Shown piece after piece: positions 1 through 7,435 of a stretch of DNA of 43,718 bases. Numbering within the stretch: the stretch's first letter is position 1; each line of letters begins with the position of its first letter. Under the pieces are notes generated by a model. The model made no database searches. It saw nothing but the letters and a program-made list of their open reading frames with translations, and was not told where the DNA came from. The stretch is from contig JAFXQI010000007.1 of NCBI GenBank assembly GCA_017527155.1, positions 1 to 43,718 on the forward strand, read 5' to 3'. The stretch is from Kiritimatiellia bacterium (GTDB lineage: Bacteria; Verrucomicrobiota; Kiritimatiellia; CAIQIC01; Lenti-01). A program made the translations under genes and the position numbers.

Positions 1-131
1 ACACCGTCGAACTGGTCATGGCGTTCGAAGAAGAATTCGGCGCCGAGATTCCGGACGAAGACGCCGAGAAGCTGACCAGCGTCGGCAAAGTCATCGACTA
101 CCTCAAGGAAAAAGGCTACGGCAAGGAATAA
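1..131 (+). CDS. acpP: Acyl carrier protein, C-terminal part (5' truncated by window edge)
   Basis: The reading frame entering the window ends at a TAA at 129-131. The visible 42 residues contain the family's conserved stretch: [22 protein letters not shown] followed by VGKVIDYL, which are helices II and III of acyl carrier proteins. The phosphopantetheine-bearing DSL serine lies upstream, outside the window. ACP carries growing acyl chains in cytoplasmic type II fatty-acid synthesis. A strong intrinsic terminator follows 22 bp after the stop, so this is the last gene of its transcript. Confident because the C-terminal motif of this family is very distinctive. Confidence 0.93.
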   Translation, partial: TVELVMAFEEEFGAEIPDEDAEKLTSVGKVIDYLKEKGYGKE

Positions 132-152
132 CCTTCCCGCCCGATTCCCCCG

Positions 153-187
153 AGCCGCCGGAGGCCCCGCCTCCCGGCGGCTTTTTT
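153..187 (+). terminator. Rho-independent terminator after acpP
   Basis: A 9-bp perfect stem (AGCCGCCGG at 153-161 with CCGGCGGCT at 174-182), with an extra AGG/CCT pairing inside, is followed immediately by a run of T. This is the clearest intrinsic terminator in the window. Confidence 0.9.
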
Positions 188-248
188 CGTACCCCTCCCC
201 TACCCTGCCCGGCGCCGGTTTCCATGGGCGGGACCTTGCATGGAAACA

Positions 249-281
249 GGGGAAAACATGGGGGTTTCCCGTAATTTCAAA
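249..281 (+). repeat. Dispersed repeat J, copy 1
   Basis: GGGAAAACATGGGGGTTTCCC followed by GTAATTTCAAA. The first part is a small hairpin. A second copy lies at 8505-8537. It lies in the repeat-rich stretch 190-683, where I see no convincing gene: long open frames here are read-through of GC-rich repeats. Confidence 0.6.
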
Positions 282-375
282 TGGGGGTGGCGGCGGGGCG
301 GGAACAAGGCATTGACGCAGGGGACGGGGGTGGGTAAGGTGGGGGGCGTGGCGAAAAAGATGAGTGCGTTTTCTG

Positions 376-428
376 CAATGGCGCGGCGGCAGGCCGCATC
401 CCCCGGGAAAGCCCGACGTGCCGCCGGG
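376..428 (+). repeat. Dispersed repeat D, copy 1
   Basis: About 53 bp beginning CAATGGCGCGGC and ending CGACGTGCCGCCGGG. It closely matches 2011-2064, where the same sequence is part of a protein-coding gene, and more weakly the start of 20130-20200. Confidence 0.7.
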
Positions 429-431
429 TCC

Positions 432-562
432 AGCGCGGTTCGCGAAACAGCGTGTCCACCGGCCATCGTGCCGCCATCTTTTCTTCCGCGGACGCGCAGA
501 AGCGCGTCCCTCCCCGTGGAGAGCGCACGGGAGGGTCGCGCTTCCGCGCGACCATGTGGCGG
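432..562 (+). repeat. Dispersed repeat A (MITE-like), copy 1
   Basis: The core at 488-553 is an imperfect inverted repeat: GCGCAGAAGCGCGTCCCTCCCC faces GGGAGGGTCGCGCTTCCGCGCG. The left flank (GCGCGGTTCGCGAAACAGCGTG) matches the flank of the copy at 23771-23911 read on the other strand. Other copies lie at 14155-14272 and 14436-14607. Open frames crossing it give the GRAEARPS-type peptide and are not genes. Confidence 0.8.
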
Positions 563-616
563 AAGCGAGTGTCCGCCGCGCGACAAGGGCCCGGTCCGTG
601 TGCGCCGCACAGACGC

Positions 617-697
617 TTGCAACGGCTCGCTCGGAGAGCTCGCCCCACCCGTCCGGAAGAGCAAACAAGGACGACACCATTTCTTGAACCGCTCCAG
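617..697 (+). repeat. Dispersed repeat C, half copy
   Basis: AACGGCTCGCTCGGAGAGCTC followed by GCCCCACC is the reverse complement of one arm of the hairpin at 14062-14130. The segment running to GAACCGCTCCAG also matches the other copy's flank (14018 onward). The likely TTG start of the next gene lies inside this repeat's edge. Confidence 0.65.
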
Positions 698-1490
698 ATG
701 GTGGCTGGCGGCGATGGCGGGGATTTTGGTCTGGGGGGCGGCGGCGGGGGCGAGGGGGGATGTGCTGGCCGGGATGGCCGGGGTTTTCGGGGTGGGGAGG
801 CGGTGGTTGGGGGTGGAGGACTTCGGCGGCGTTCATGCGTGCGGGGTACCGGAGGAGGCGCCGGAGCGGTTGGTGCTGTCGGGGATGATGTTCCACAGCG
901 CGCTGGGAATCGAGGCCGTGAAAACGCGCGTGGAGGGCGACGTTTTGTTGGTGGAGGTCCGGGCCGGGCTCGCCCGCAAGGGGGTGGACGGCAATTTGAA
1001 CGAGTCCATCGCCCTGCCCGACGGCATCCGGGAAGTGCAGTTCGGGCGCGGGCGCACGGTGGTGTGGTCCCGGCGCGTGGCGGATACCTGGCGGAGGCTG
1101 GGGGAGATCGTGGTGCCGAGGGTGGAGTTCGTCGATACGGCGCCGGGGGATGTCCTGAAGTATGCCCGCGGCATGGTGGCGTACGCGACGGGGGCGGAGG
1201 AGCCGGAGTTCGAGGTGGAGTGGGAGGATGCGGTGGGCGCCCTTCCGCCGGTGACGCTGACGCTGGAAAGGGCGTCGGCGCGAGACATCCTGCGGGCCGT
1301 GGATGAGGCGCTGGGGGTGCGTACGGAGTTGAAGGCGGATGGCAGCGGGTGGGTGGTACGGCGGGTGGTACGGCCGGAGGATTGCGTGGTCGTCCCGCCA
1401 AGCGGCGCGGGAGTTGTCGTGGTTGAGGACGGCATGGAAGCAACACCGGAGCTTGGTTGCGGGGACAATCAAACAAGGCAATCGAAGTGA
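684..1490 (+). CDS. Secreted protein with secretin/TonB short N-terminal (STN)-like domain
   Basis: Encodes 268 residues from a TTG chosen because it gives a proper signal peptide (NRSRWW, then a hydrophobic stretch ending AAAGARG); the open frame upstream is only repeat DNA. An ATG at 714 is possible but leaves no basic n-region. The C-terminal half has the pattern VEFVDTAPGDVLKYA, then LPPVTLTLERASARDILRAVDEAL and GSGWVVR. This is the beta-alpha-beta arrangement of STN domains found at the N-terminus of secretins and TonB receptors. Here there is no following pore or barrel, so the protein is a stand-alone periplasmic or surface protein of unknown partner. The start sits in a dispersed repeat, suggesting the promoter region was overwritten. 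STN assignment is by pattern only. Confidence 0.62.
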   Translation: MNRSRWWLAAMAGILVWGAAAGARGDVLAGMAGVFGVGRRWLGVEDFGGVHACGVPEEAPERLVLSGMMFHSALGIEAVKTRVEGDVLLVEVRAGLARKGVDGNLNESIALPDGIREVQFGRGRTVVWSRRVADTWRRLGEIVVPRVEFVDTAPGDVLKYARGMVAYATGAEEPEFEVEWEDAVGALPPVTLTLERASARDILRAVDEALGVRTELKADGSGWVVRRVVRPEDCVVVPPSGAGVVVVEDGMEATPELGCGDNQTRQSK

Positions 1491-1525
1491 AACGTGGTTT
1501 GCCATTTCTTCAAATGTTGGATTGA

Positions 1526-1960
1526 ATGAAAACATTGAGCTTTTCTCCGATTACGCTTGAATTGTCACGGGACGAGCTTGCGATGTCCATCTCTTCCCAA
1601 GCCGAGATCCGGGAGCTGTGGGCATACGCCAACGATCCGCTCCACGCCGAGTACGAGTTCCAGTTCGACTTCGAGGAGACGGTTGGTATCCCCATGGTGG
1701 AATCGGAGAAGTTGTGCAATCGCCTGTGCCAGGCTTGGAAAAAGCCGGATGGCGGCAGGTTCCAGTTCTGGCGCAGGACCGACCAAAAGTGGACCCTCGT
1801 TTTCACCCGCAGGGAGTTGACGGCCATCCTCAACGCCATCCGGAAGCTTCTGGACCCCCGCTCCCCCCTCTTGTGGGAATTGTCCATACGGTCGGGATTC
1901 CACGAGAGCGAATTCAACGGCTTTGCGCAACAAATCGCCGAGGTGCTCGATGGGCAATGA
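1526..1960 (+). CDS. Hypothetical protein, 144 aa
   Basis: I do not recognise this family. The ATG at 1526 opens 144 residues with ordinary composition (MKTLSFSPITLELSRDEL at the N-terminus, FRRTDQKWTLVFTRRELTA-like middle, FHESEFNGFAQQIAEVL at the end), no signal peptide and no membrane segment, so it is likely cytoplasmic. Codon use is less GC-extreme than in its neighbours, which argues both that it is real and that it may have been acquired. It lies 35 bp after the STN-domain gene and is followed closely by a membrane protein gene. Its compact acidic/aromatic make-up would suit an immunity-type or accessory protein, but nothing shows this. Confidence 0.55.
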   Translation: MKTLSFSPITLELSRDELAMSISSQAEIRELWAYANDPLHAEYEFQFDFEETVGIPMVESEKLCNRLCQAWKKPDGGRFQFWRRTDQKWTLVFTRRELTAILNAIRKLLDPRSPLLWELSIRSGFHESEFNGFAQQIAEVLDGQ

Positions 1961-1994
1961 ATCAGAGCGGGGAATGAAGGGAGGAGACTTGTCC

Positions 1995-2384
1995 ATGCAC
2001 TCTTCTTGCACAATGGCGCGGCCGGAGGCCGCACCTCCCAGGAAAGCCCGACGTGCCGCCGGGGCGGGATGGCGGCTGGCCGGGGCGGTGGGCCTTGCGA
2101 TGGCCATCGTGGCAGAGGGCATTGCCGCCAGTCTCGTGTGGGTGAACAACCCTTGGTACAACGGTGACGACCTCGGAAACGCAGCGGGCTACAATCTCGC
2201 GCTTTTCATGGTCCCGGCGTGTTTGGGATTGGTTGCCGGCGGGGTGCTGTGGGGTGTCGCACGCCTGCTCGCTTCGCGTCCCCTTTTGCCAAAGTGGTTT
2301 GCTTTGCTCCTCGGGGCCTTGGCCGGTGTTCTCCCTTTCGTGGTTTGGGTTGTGGCCGCCACCTTCTTCGATGTGGACACTTGA
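1995..2384 (+). CDS. Small membrane protein, repeat-derived N-terminus
   Basis: Encodes 129 residues. The ATG at 1995 was chosen because GGGAGGAG lies about 10 bases upstream. Three hydrophobic segments follow (about residues 29-46, 65-84 and 99-120), so it is an inner-membrane protein with short loops. Family unknown. Residues 6-24 (TMARPEAAPPRKARRAAG) are encoded by dispersed repeat D (2011-2064), which also exists as non-coding DNA at 376-428. Either the repeat inserted in frame, or translation really starts after it. The basic repeat peptide just before the first membrane segment would act as a positive-inside anchor. Confidence 0.55.
   Translation: MHSSCTMARPEAAPPRKARRAAGAGWRLAGAVGLAMAIVAEGIAASLVWVNNPWYNGDDLGNAAGYNLALFMVPACLGLVAGGVLWGVARLLASRPLLPKWFALLLGALAGVLPFVVWVVAATFFDVDT
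2011..2064 (+). repeat. Dispersed repeat D, copy 2, inside a coding sequence
   Basis: CAATGGCGCGGCCGGAGGCC and GGAAAGCCCGACGTGCCGCC match the intergenic copy at 376-428 with few differences. It is read in frame by the membrane-protein gene at 1995-2384. Confidence 0.7.
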
Positions 2385-2466
2385 AAGCATGGGGCGATTC
2401 TTGAAAAGTGATGGCAAAATCTTGCGGCGGGCGGGAGAAAGACGATTGTTTCCATGCGGGGGGCGG

Positions 2467-2624
2467 GTAGGGCGGCGAGTCCCTTCGCCGCCGGTGGAAT
2501 GGAGTTGCATCCGGGAGAATGGGACATGCGGATGCATCGGAAATGGAGAATTGCGGCATCCTCGCATGCCTCTCCCAGACCTGCGGAATCCCTTGCACCG
2601 GCGGGCAGGGACTGCCCGCCCTAC
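2467..2624 (+). repeat. Dispersed double-hairpin repeat B, copy 1
   Basis: GTAGGGCGG at the left end and CCGCCCTAC at the right end are terminal inverted repeats. The left hairpin is GGCGGCGAGTCCCTTCGCCGCC-like and the right hairpin GGCGGGCAGGGACTGCCCGCC-like, separated by about 110 bp of unshared sequence. Other copies: 20887-21000 (reversed), 23951-24063, 40167-40332. The rest of 2385-2664 holds no gene I can support. Confidence 0.75.
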
Positions 2625-2664
2625 CCAACACGGGAAAACATTCGTTTTTCGTCTGACAACCCAC

Positions 2665-3525
2665 TTGCGGGTGGCGGGTGTGCTGTTGCTGGCGCTGGTG
2701 GCGGCGGGGGCTCGGGGGGAGGGGGTGTCGATGCGGCTGGCGGAGGAGTTGTTCGAGGAGGGGGACTGGGCGGCGCTGGGGGTGGAGTGCCGGCGGGCGG
2801 AGGCGGAGGAGGGGGCGGGGGCGCGCGACCGGGTTGCGTTCCTGGAGGCGATGGTGGGGGTGGGGACGGCGGCATGGGGGTCGGAGGCGTACGGGGCGGC
2901 GGTGGAGCGGCTGGACGGGTTGTGGCGGTCGGAGGGGACGGCGCCGGAGGCGCTGCGTCCGCTGGCGGCGTACGAAACGGCGCGGGCGGCGTGGGACGGG
3001 CACCACGCGGACGCGCGGACGGCGGAGGCGCTGGAATACGCGTTTTTGCATCTGCGGGAGCCGGAGTTGTTTTCGCGGGCGGCGTGCCTGATGCATTTCT
3101 ACCTGAAGGCGGACGGTGCGCTGCGCGGGGCGCGTCCGGACCTGGAGATGGCGGTGGAGGCGTGCCGGGATTCGTGGCCGCCGGCGGTGTGGCGGGAGAG
3201 CAATCCGCGCACGAACGGGATGAAGCGGCGCGGGGGCGGGGCGCCGGGCGGCGGAATCGGGTCGTGGCCGGGGCGGGCGGTGGTGGGGTTTTACCGCAAG
3301 GCGATCTCGCCGGCGATCGGCAGCCGCTGTTCGCTCGCGCCGAGCTGCTCGGAGTATTTTCTTCAGGCGTCGCGCAAGCACGGCCTGCTCGGCATCCCGA
3401 TGGGCGCCGACCGGCTCATCCGCGAGCCGATGGTGGTGCACGAGGAGAAGCGGACGGTGGAGCGGCCGGATGGTTCGATCCGCATCGCGGACCCCGTGGA
3501 GGAGCATGATTCATGGATGGAGTGA
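2665..3525 (+). CDS. yidD: Secreted/anchored protein with C-terminal YidD domain
   Basis: Encodes 286 residues from a TTG at 2665, picked because it begins a signal-like segment (RVAGVLLLALVAAGARG); the start is uncertain and no clear ribosome site is seen. Residues about 30-170 are helical and Ala/Glu-rich (LAEELFEEGDWAALGVECRR, then YETARAAW and AACLMHFYLKAD), like TPR repeats. Residues about 200-260 are a YidD domain: GFYRKAISPAIGSRC, SLAPSCSEYF and ASRKHGLLG, with the conserved C-x(6)-C pair. YidD is normally a 70-90 residue membrane-associated factor that helps YidC insert inner-membrane proteins, so the long exported-looking N-terminal part is unusual. The stop overlaps the start region of the next gene, implying translational coupling. 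Confidence 0.8.
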   Translation: MRVAGVLLLALVAAGARGEGVSMRLAEELFEEGDWAALGVECRRAEAEEGAGARDRVAFLEAMVGVGTAAWGSEAYGAAVERLDGLWRSEGTAPEALRPLAAYETARAAWDGHHADARTAEALEYAFLHLREPELFSRAACLMHFYLKADGALRGARPDLEMAVEACRDSWPPAVWRESNPRTNGMKRRGGGAPGGGIGSWPGRAVVGFYRKAISPAIGSRCSLAPSCSEYFLQASRKHGLLGIPMGADRLIREPMVVHEEKRTVERPDGSIRIADPVEEHDSWME

Positions 3526-3530
3526 CGGTT

Positions 3531-4568
3531 ATGCGCGGTTGCCGGGGCGATGGCATTTTCCAACCATTGGAAACATTTTTTCCAATCATTGGAAAAATCG
3601 CGGAAATTTTTTCCAATCATTGGAAAAAAACGGAAAATTTTCCAACCATTGGAAAAAAGTTTTCCAACCATTGGAAAAAAGTTTTCCAATCATTGGAAAC
3701 TTTTGTGGCGGCCGGTTGCGTGTGGGCGGGCGGCGTGGCGGTCGCGGGGCAGGACGCGGCGCTGGCGCTGCAGCTCGATTCGGAGAAGCAGTGGGCGCAG
3801 GCGGCGCTGGAGTTCCGGCGGCTCGCGCTCGGGGAGGAGGACGGGGAGCGGGCGGCGGGATGGTACTGGATGGCGGCGCGGGAGTATTCGCGCGCGGGGG
3901 ACCGGAAGCGGGTCTGGAAGTACCTGGACCGCGCGGAGGACGCCGACTCGGAGCGCGCGCTGGAGCTGCCGCTGGCGTGGCTCCGGGCGCGGCAGGCGGA
4001 GGCGGACAAGGATTGGGGCTCGGCGGCGTTTTTCTACGGGAGTCTGGGGCGGAAGGCGGAGGGACGGGACGACGGGGACGGGTGGCGGGCGGCGGCGGCG
4101 CGGGGGGAGGCGGCGGCGCATTTGCGGGAGAAGGATCATGATGCGGCGCTGGATGCGCTGGGGGCGTTGCCGGATGCGGGGGAGGCGGAGGCGTCGCGGG
4201 AGGCGATACGGGGGTACGCGGCGCGGGGGGACAAGCGTCCGTGGGTGGGCGGGGTGCTGGGGATGGTGCCGGGATTGGGATACGCGTATTCGGGGGAGTG
4301 GGGGAACATGGTGCGGTCGATGATCCTCAACGGGCTGTTCATCTGGGCGATGGTGGAGACGGCGGAGGAGGACCAGTGGGCGCTCTTCGGGGTGAGCACG
4401 TTCTTCGAGCTGACGTGGTACTCGGGCAGCATCTACGGGGGCATCGACGCGGCGCACCGCCACAACCGGGAGCGGCTGGAGGGGGCCGTGCGCGCGGTGC
4501 AGGGGGACGGCGGGGCGGAGGTGGAGACGGGGGCGCTGCCGGTGGTGAGGGTGCGGTTCCGGTTTTGA
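3531..4568 (+). CDS. TPR-like protein with C-terminal PGLGYAYSG membrane domain (YidD partner)
   Basis: From ATG 3531 the product is 345 residues; ATG 3513 (overlapping yidD) and GTG 3705 are alternatives. Residues about 10-56 are encoded by the palindrome array. After that come a hydrophobic signal-like segment (VAAGCVWAGGVAVAGQ), a helical repeat region rich in Ala/Arg/Glu, and a conserved end: VGGVLGMVPGLGYAYSG, MILNGLFIWAMVE, FFELTWYSGSIYGGIDAAH. This PG-G-Y membrane-hairpin module is known from proteins encoded beside yidD in other phyla, so the pair probably act together in envelope assembly. The array leaves the frame open but must have lengthened or displaced the original N-terminus. 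Confidence 0.75.
   Translation: MRGCRGDGIFQPLETFFPIIGKIAEIFSNHWKKTENFPTIGKKFSNHWKKVFQSLETFVAAGCVWAGGVAVAGQDAALALQLDSEKQWAQAALEFRRLALGEEDGERAAGWYWMAAREYSRAGDRKRVWKYLDRAEDADSERALELPLAWLRARQAEADKDWGSAAFFYGSLGRKAEGRDDGDGWRAAAARGEAAAHLREKDHDAALDALGALPDAGEAEASREAIRGYAARGDKRPWVGGVLGMVPGLGYAYSGEWGNMVRSMILNGLFIWAMVETAEEDQWALFGVSTFFELTWYSGSIYGGIDAAHRHNRERLEGAVRAVQGDGGAEVETGALPVVRVRFRF
3558..3698. repeat. Array of six TTCCAAYCATTGGAA palindromes
   Basis: The six 15-bp palindromes lie at 3558-3572, 3580-3594, 3611-3625, 3640-3654, 3662-3676 and 3684-3698, with spacings of 22, 31, 29, 22 and 22 bp. They are separated by A/T runs. Middle bases vary only C/T (AACCATT or AATCATT). Each unit can fold as a 6-bp stem with a 3-nt loop, extended by the flanking T and A runs. 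No frame gains a stop, so the neighbouring gene reads through as FQSLE, SNHWK or PIIGK peptides. Related single units lie at 40110 and 40556-40601. Confidence 0.9.
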
Positions 4569-4580
4569 AGGCCGGGGAGG

Positions 4581-4600
4581 CCCCGCCGTTTCCGGCGGGG
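4581..4600. terminator. GC hairpin after the TPR/membrane gene
   Basis: CCCCGCCG-TTTC-CGGCGGGG, a perfect 8-bp stem with TTTC loop 12 bp after the stop. No T run follows, so it may slow or protect the transcript rather than terminate it alone. Confidence 0.5.
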
Positions 4601-4625
4601 CGGGGACCGCGGGGATGGGGAAAAA

Positions 4626-4667
4626 CGATTGCAAACGAATGCACTCGATTGCAGTCGATTGCAGTCG
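4626..4667 (+). repeat. Four tandem 10-bp units (CGATTGCAGT)
   Basis: CGATTGCAAA, CGAATGCACT, CGATTGCAGT, CGATTGCAGT, CG. It lies 28 bp before the DUF362 start codon, in its probable promoter region. A period of 10 bp places each unit on the same face of the helix. Confidence 0.7.
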
Positions 4668-4695
4668 GGCAGAGAAAAATGCTAGAGTGGCGGGC

Positions 4696-6147
4696 ATGAA
4701 GAGTGCGGTGGATGATGTTGCGATCGCGTTGAGGCGGATGGATGGCGGGGGGGCGTATCCGCCGGCGGAGCGTGCGCCGTACGGGCCGGGGGAGGCGTAT
4801 CCGGAGCTGGAAGGGGCCGGGGTGGAGGTGGCGGGGGCGCCGAATCCGGTGTTCGCGATGGTGCGGGGCGTGCTGGCGGACCTGGGGCTGGATGCGGGGC
4901 GGTACGGGTCGGCGGAGTGGAATCCGCTCGGGGATCTGGTGGCGCCGGGCGGGCGGATCGTCGTAAAGCCGAACTGGGTGCTGCACCACAACGAGAATCC
5001 GGCAGGGGGGATGGAGTGCATGGTGACGCATCCGTCGGTGCTGCGGGCGGTGCTGGAATATGCGTTCCTGGCCAAGCCGCGGCGCGTGGTGCTGGGGGAT
5101 GCGCCGCTGCAGGGGTGCGACTTCGGCGGGGTGCTGGACCACGCCGGGATGCGCGCCGTCATCGAGTCCTTCCGCGCGCGCGGGCTGCCGCTGGAGGTCG
5201 TCGATTTCCGCCGCACCACCATGCGCCAGGAGGGGCTGCTCAAGACCGGCGTCAGCGAGAACCGGCGGCCGGAGAGCGAGTACGTGCTCGTGGACCTCGG
5301 CGCGGACAGCCTGCTGGAGCCCATCGCCCGGGACTGGAAGAAGTTCCGCGTCACCGTGTACGATCCGCGCAAGATGCGGCCGCACCACCGGCCCGGCCGC
5401 CACCGCTACCTGGTCGCCCGCGAGATCATGGAGGCCGACCTCGTCCTCAACTGCCCCAAGCTCAAGACCCACAAGAAGGCCGGCGTGACGTGCTGCCTGA
5501 AGAACCTCGTCGGCATCAACGGCAACAAGGAGTACCTGCCGCACCACCGCAAGGGCGCCGCCGACGACGGCTCCGGCGACAACTACTCCCACGCCCACTG
5601 GAAGATGCGTCTCGCCGAGGACCTCCTCGATTTCGCCAACGAGCACCTGCGCGGGCTGCCGCACGCGTACCGGCTGGCGGAGCGCATCGCGTGGCGGTTC
5701 ATGGTCAAGCACCGCAAGGCCGACCCCGAGGCGCAGCTGGAAGGCTCCTGGCACGGCAACGACACCATCTGGCGGACGTGCCTCGACCTCAACCGCGCGC
5801 TGCTCTACGCGGATGCGCAGGGGCGGTTCCACGACACGCCGCAGCGGCAGGTGCTGTCCATCGCGGACGCCGTCGTCGCCGGGCAGGGGACCGGGCCGCT
5901 GGAACCGGATCCGCTGCCGACGGGGGCCGTCTTCGCGACGCGCAATCCGGCGGCGGGGGATTTGCTCGCGTGCAGGCTGCTGGGGTTCCGGGCGGAGCGG
6001 ATCCGGTTGGTGGAGGGGGCGTTCGAGCCCATGCGCTGGCCGATCGCGGCGGGGCGGCCGGAGCTGCCGTCGTGGCCGGAAGGGAGTTTCCCCGCGGCGC
6101 GGGCGCCGGCGGGGTGGGTGGGGAAAATCGAGATGGGAGGGAAGTGA
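4696..6147 (+). CDS. DUF362 domain protein
   Basis: ATG 4696 gives 483 residues; the open frame extends upstream through the tandem repeat but that part is not credible protein. Motifs of DUF362 are present: GGRIVVKPNWV near residue 90, THPSVLRAVLEYA, VVLGDAP, NCPKLKTHKKAGVTCCLKN and LVGINGNKEYLPHH. A late segment (RQVLSIADAVVAGQGTGPLEPDP) matches the family's usual second half. DUF362 proteins are cytoplasmic and of unsettled biochemical function; many carry ferredoxin-like Fe-S motifs, but I see no CxxCxxC cluster here. The adjacent nifU and nifS genes are on the opposite strand, so any Fe-S connection is only suggestive. The gene ends with a hairpin like that of the gene before it. Confidence 0.82.
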   Translation: MKSAVDDVAIALRRMDGGGAYPPAERAPYGPGEAYPELEGAGVEVAGAPNPVFAMVRGVLADLGLDAGRYGSAEWNPLGDLVAPGGRIVVKPNWVLHHNENPAGGMECMVTHPSVLRAVLEYAFLAKPRRVVLGDAPLQGCDFGGVLDHAGMRAVIESFRARGLPLEVVDFRRTTMRQEGLLKTGVSENRRPESEYVLVDLGADSLLEPIARDWKKFRVTVYDPRKMRPHHRPGRHRYLVAREIMEADLVLNCPKLKTHKKAGVTCCLKNLVGINGNKEYLPHHRKGAADDGSGDNYSHAHWKMRLAEDLLDFANEHLRGLPHAYRLAERIAWRFMVKHRKADPEAQLEGSWHGNDTIWRTCLDLNRALLYADAQGRFHDTPQRQVLSIADAVVAGQGTGPLEPDPLPTGAVFATRNPAAGDLLACRLLGFRAERIRLVEGAFEPMRWPIAAGRPELPSWPEGSFPAARAPAGWVGKIEMGGK

Positions 6148-6153
6148 GGGGGG

Positions 6154-6175
6154 GCGGCGCCGTTTCCGGCGCCGC
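6154..6175. terminator. GC hairpin between DUF362 gene and nifS
   Basis: GCGGCGCCG-TTTC-CGGCGCCGC, a perfect 9-bp stem with the same TTTC loop as the hairpin at 4581-4600. It lies between two converging genes and could serve both. There is no T run. Confidence 0.5.
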
Positions 6176-6207
6176 GCGGGACGGCGGGGAGAGGCCGGGA
6201 AGGCGCG

Positions 6208-7407
6208 TCAGCGGGGGCGGGGGGCGTTGGTTTTCTGGTCCCAGTAGGGGGAGAGGCGGCGGAGGTCGGCGATGATGGGCGGGAGGACGTCGCGGATGCG
6301 GTCGTAGTCGCTCTGCGGGTTGGAGAGGCCGAAGCTCAGGCGGAGGGAGCCGTGCATGGCCGTGAAGGGGACGTCCATCGCGCGCAGGACGTGGCTCGGT
6401 TCGAGGGAGCCGCTGGAGCAGGCGCTGCCGGTGCTCGCGCAGATGCCTTGCGCGTTCAGGGCGTAGAGGATCGCTTCGCCTTCGACGTAGTGGAAGGACA
6501 GGTTCAGGGTGTTCGGGGTGCGCGGGGCGCCGCGGCCGTTGACTTCGGCGTAGGGGATCAGGCGCAGGAGGTCGGCTTCGAGGGCGTCGCGCCGCGCGGC
6601 CAGGGCGGGGAGGTCGGCGGCGTGCGCCTTCGCGAGGTCGCAGGCGCGGGCGAGGCCGGCGATGTAGGGGACGTTTTCGGTGCCGCCGCGGCGGCCGCTC
6701 TCCTGGTGGCCGCCGTAGAGGTAGGGGCGGAGGGCGGTGCCGCGGCGGATGTAGAGGACGCCGATGCCCTTGGGGGCGTTCATCTTGTGGCCGGAGAAGG
6801 AGAGGAGGTCGACGTGCCGGAGGTCGCCGGAGAGGTCGATGGGGAGCTTTCCGGCGGCCTGCGTGGCGTCGGTGTGGAAGACGATGGACGGGGCGGTCGC
6901 CTTCGCGATGCGCGCCCAGTCGCCGACAGGCCAGGCGACGCCGGTTTCGTTGTTGGCCATCATGAGGGTGACGAGGAGGGTGTCGGGACGGAGGGCGCGG
7001 ACGTAGTCGGCGGTGGCGATGCGGCCCTGCCGGTCGACGGGCAGGCGGGTGATTTCGCAGCCGCGGCGTTCGAGTTCGCGGCAGACTTCGAGGATGGCCG
7101 GGTGCTCGACGGCGCTGGTCACGATGTGGCGGCGGGACGGGTTGGCCGCGGCGACGCCGAAGAGGGCGGTGTTGTTGCTCTCGGTGGCGCAGGAGGTGAA
7201 GAGGATTTCGGAGGGATCGGCCGCGCCGACGAAGGCGGCCACCGCGGCGCGGGCGTCGCGCACGGCGTGGGCAGCGCGCAGGGCGGGCTCGTACATGGAG
7301 CTGGGGTTGAAGTAGCCGGGGCCGAGCCACGGGAGCATGGCTTCGACGACTTCGGGGGCGACGGGGGTGGTGGCGTTGTGGTCGGCGTAGACGAGGGGGG
7401 CGGTCAT
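6208..7407 (-). CDS. nifS: Cysteine desulfurase, NifS/IscS family
   Basis: Encodes 399 residues, the normal length for the family. This PLP enzyme converts cysteine to alanine and passes the sulfur as a persulfide to the Fe-S scaffold. Visible landmarks: N-terminal YADHNATTPV, TESNN near residue 75-79, SAVEHPAIL (His102, PLP stacking), MMANNETG, HTDATQ, the PLP lysine in SFSGHKMNAPKG (Lys208), GGHQESGRRGGTEN, and the catalytic loop cysteine in ASTGSACSSGSLEPSHV (Cys330). It lies 28 bp downstream of nifU in the same direction, so the two are an operon with the scaffold first. Complete and intact. Confidence 0.96.
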   Translation of the reverse strand: MTAPLVYADHNATTPVAPEVVEAMLPWLGPGYFNPSSMYEPALRAAHAVRDARAAVAAFVGAADPSEILFTSCATESNNTALFGVAAANPSRRHIVTSAVEHPAILEVCRELERRGCEITRLPVDRQGRIATADYVRALRPDTLLVTLMMANNETGVAWPVGDWARIAKATAPSIVFHTDATQAAGKLPIDLSGDLRHVDLLSFSGHKMNAPKGIGVLYIRRGTALRPYLYGGHQESGRRGGTENVPYIAGLARACDLAKAHAADLPALAARRDALEADLLRLIPYAEVNGRGAPRTPNTLNLSFHYVEGEAILYALNAQGICASTGSACSSGSLEPSHVLRAMDVPFTAMHGSLRLSFGLSNPQSDYDRIRDVLPPIIADLRRLSPYWDQKTNAPRPR

Positions 7408-7435
7408 GGTGGGTCCGGGGGTGGGTGGGGATGGG

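Noticed and set aside
3558-3698. The palindrome array as a CRISPR
   Set aside because: Units are 15 bp and self-palindromic, with 7-16 bp A/T-rich spacers that are alike rather than unique; no cas genes.
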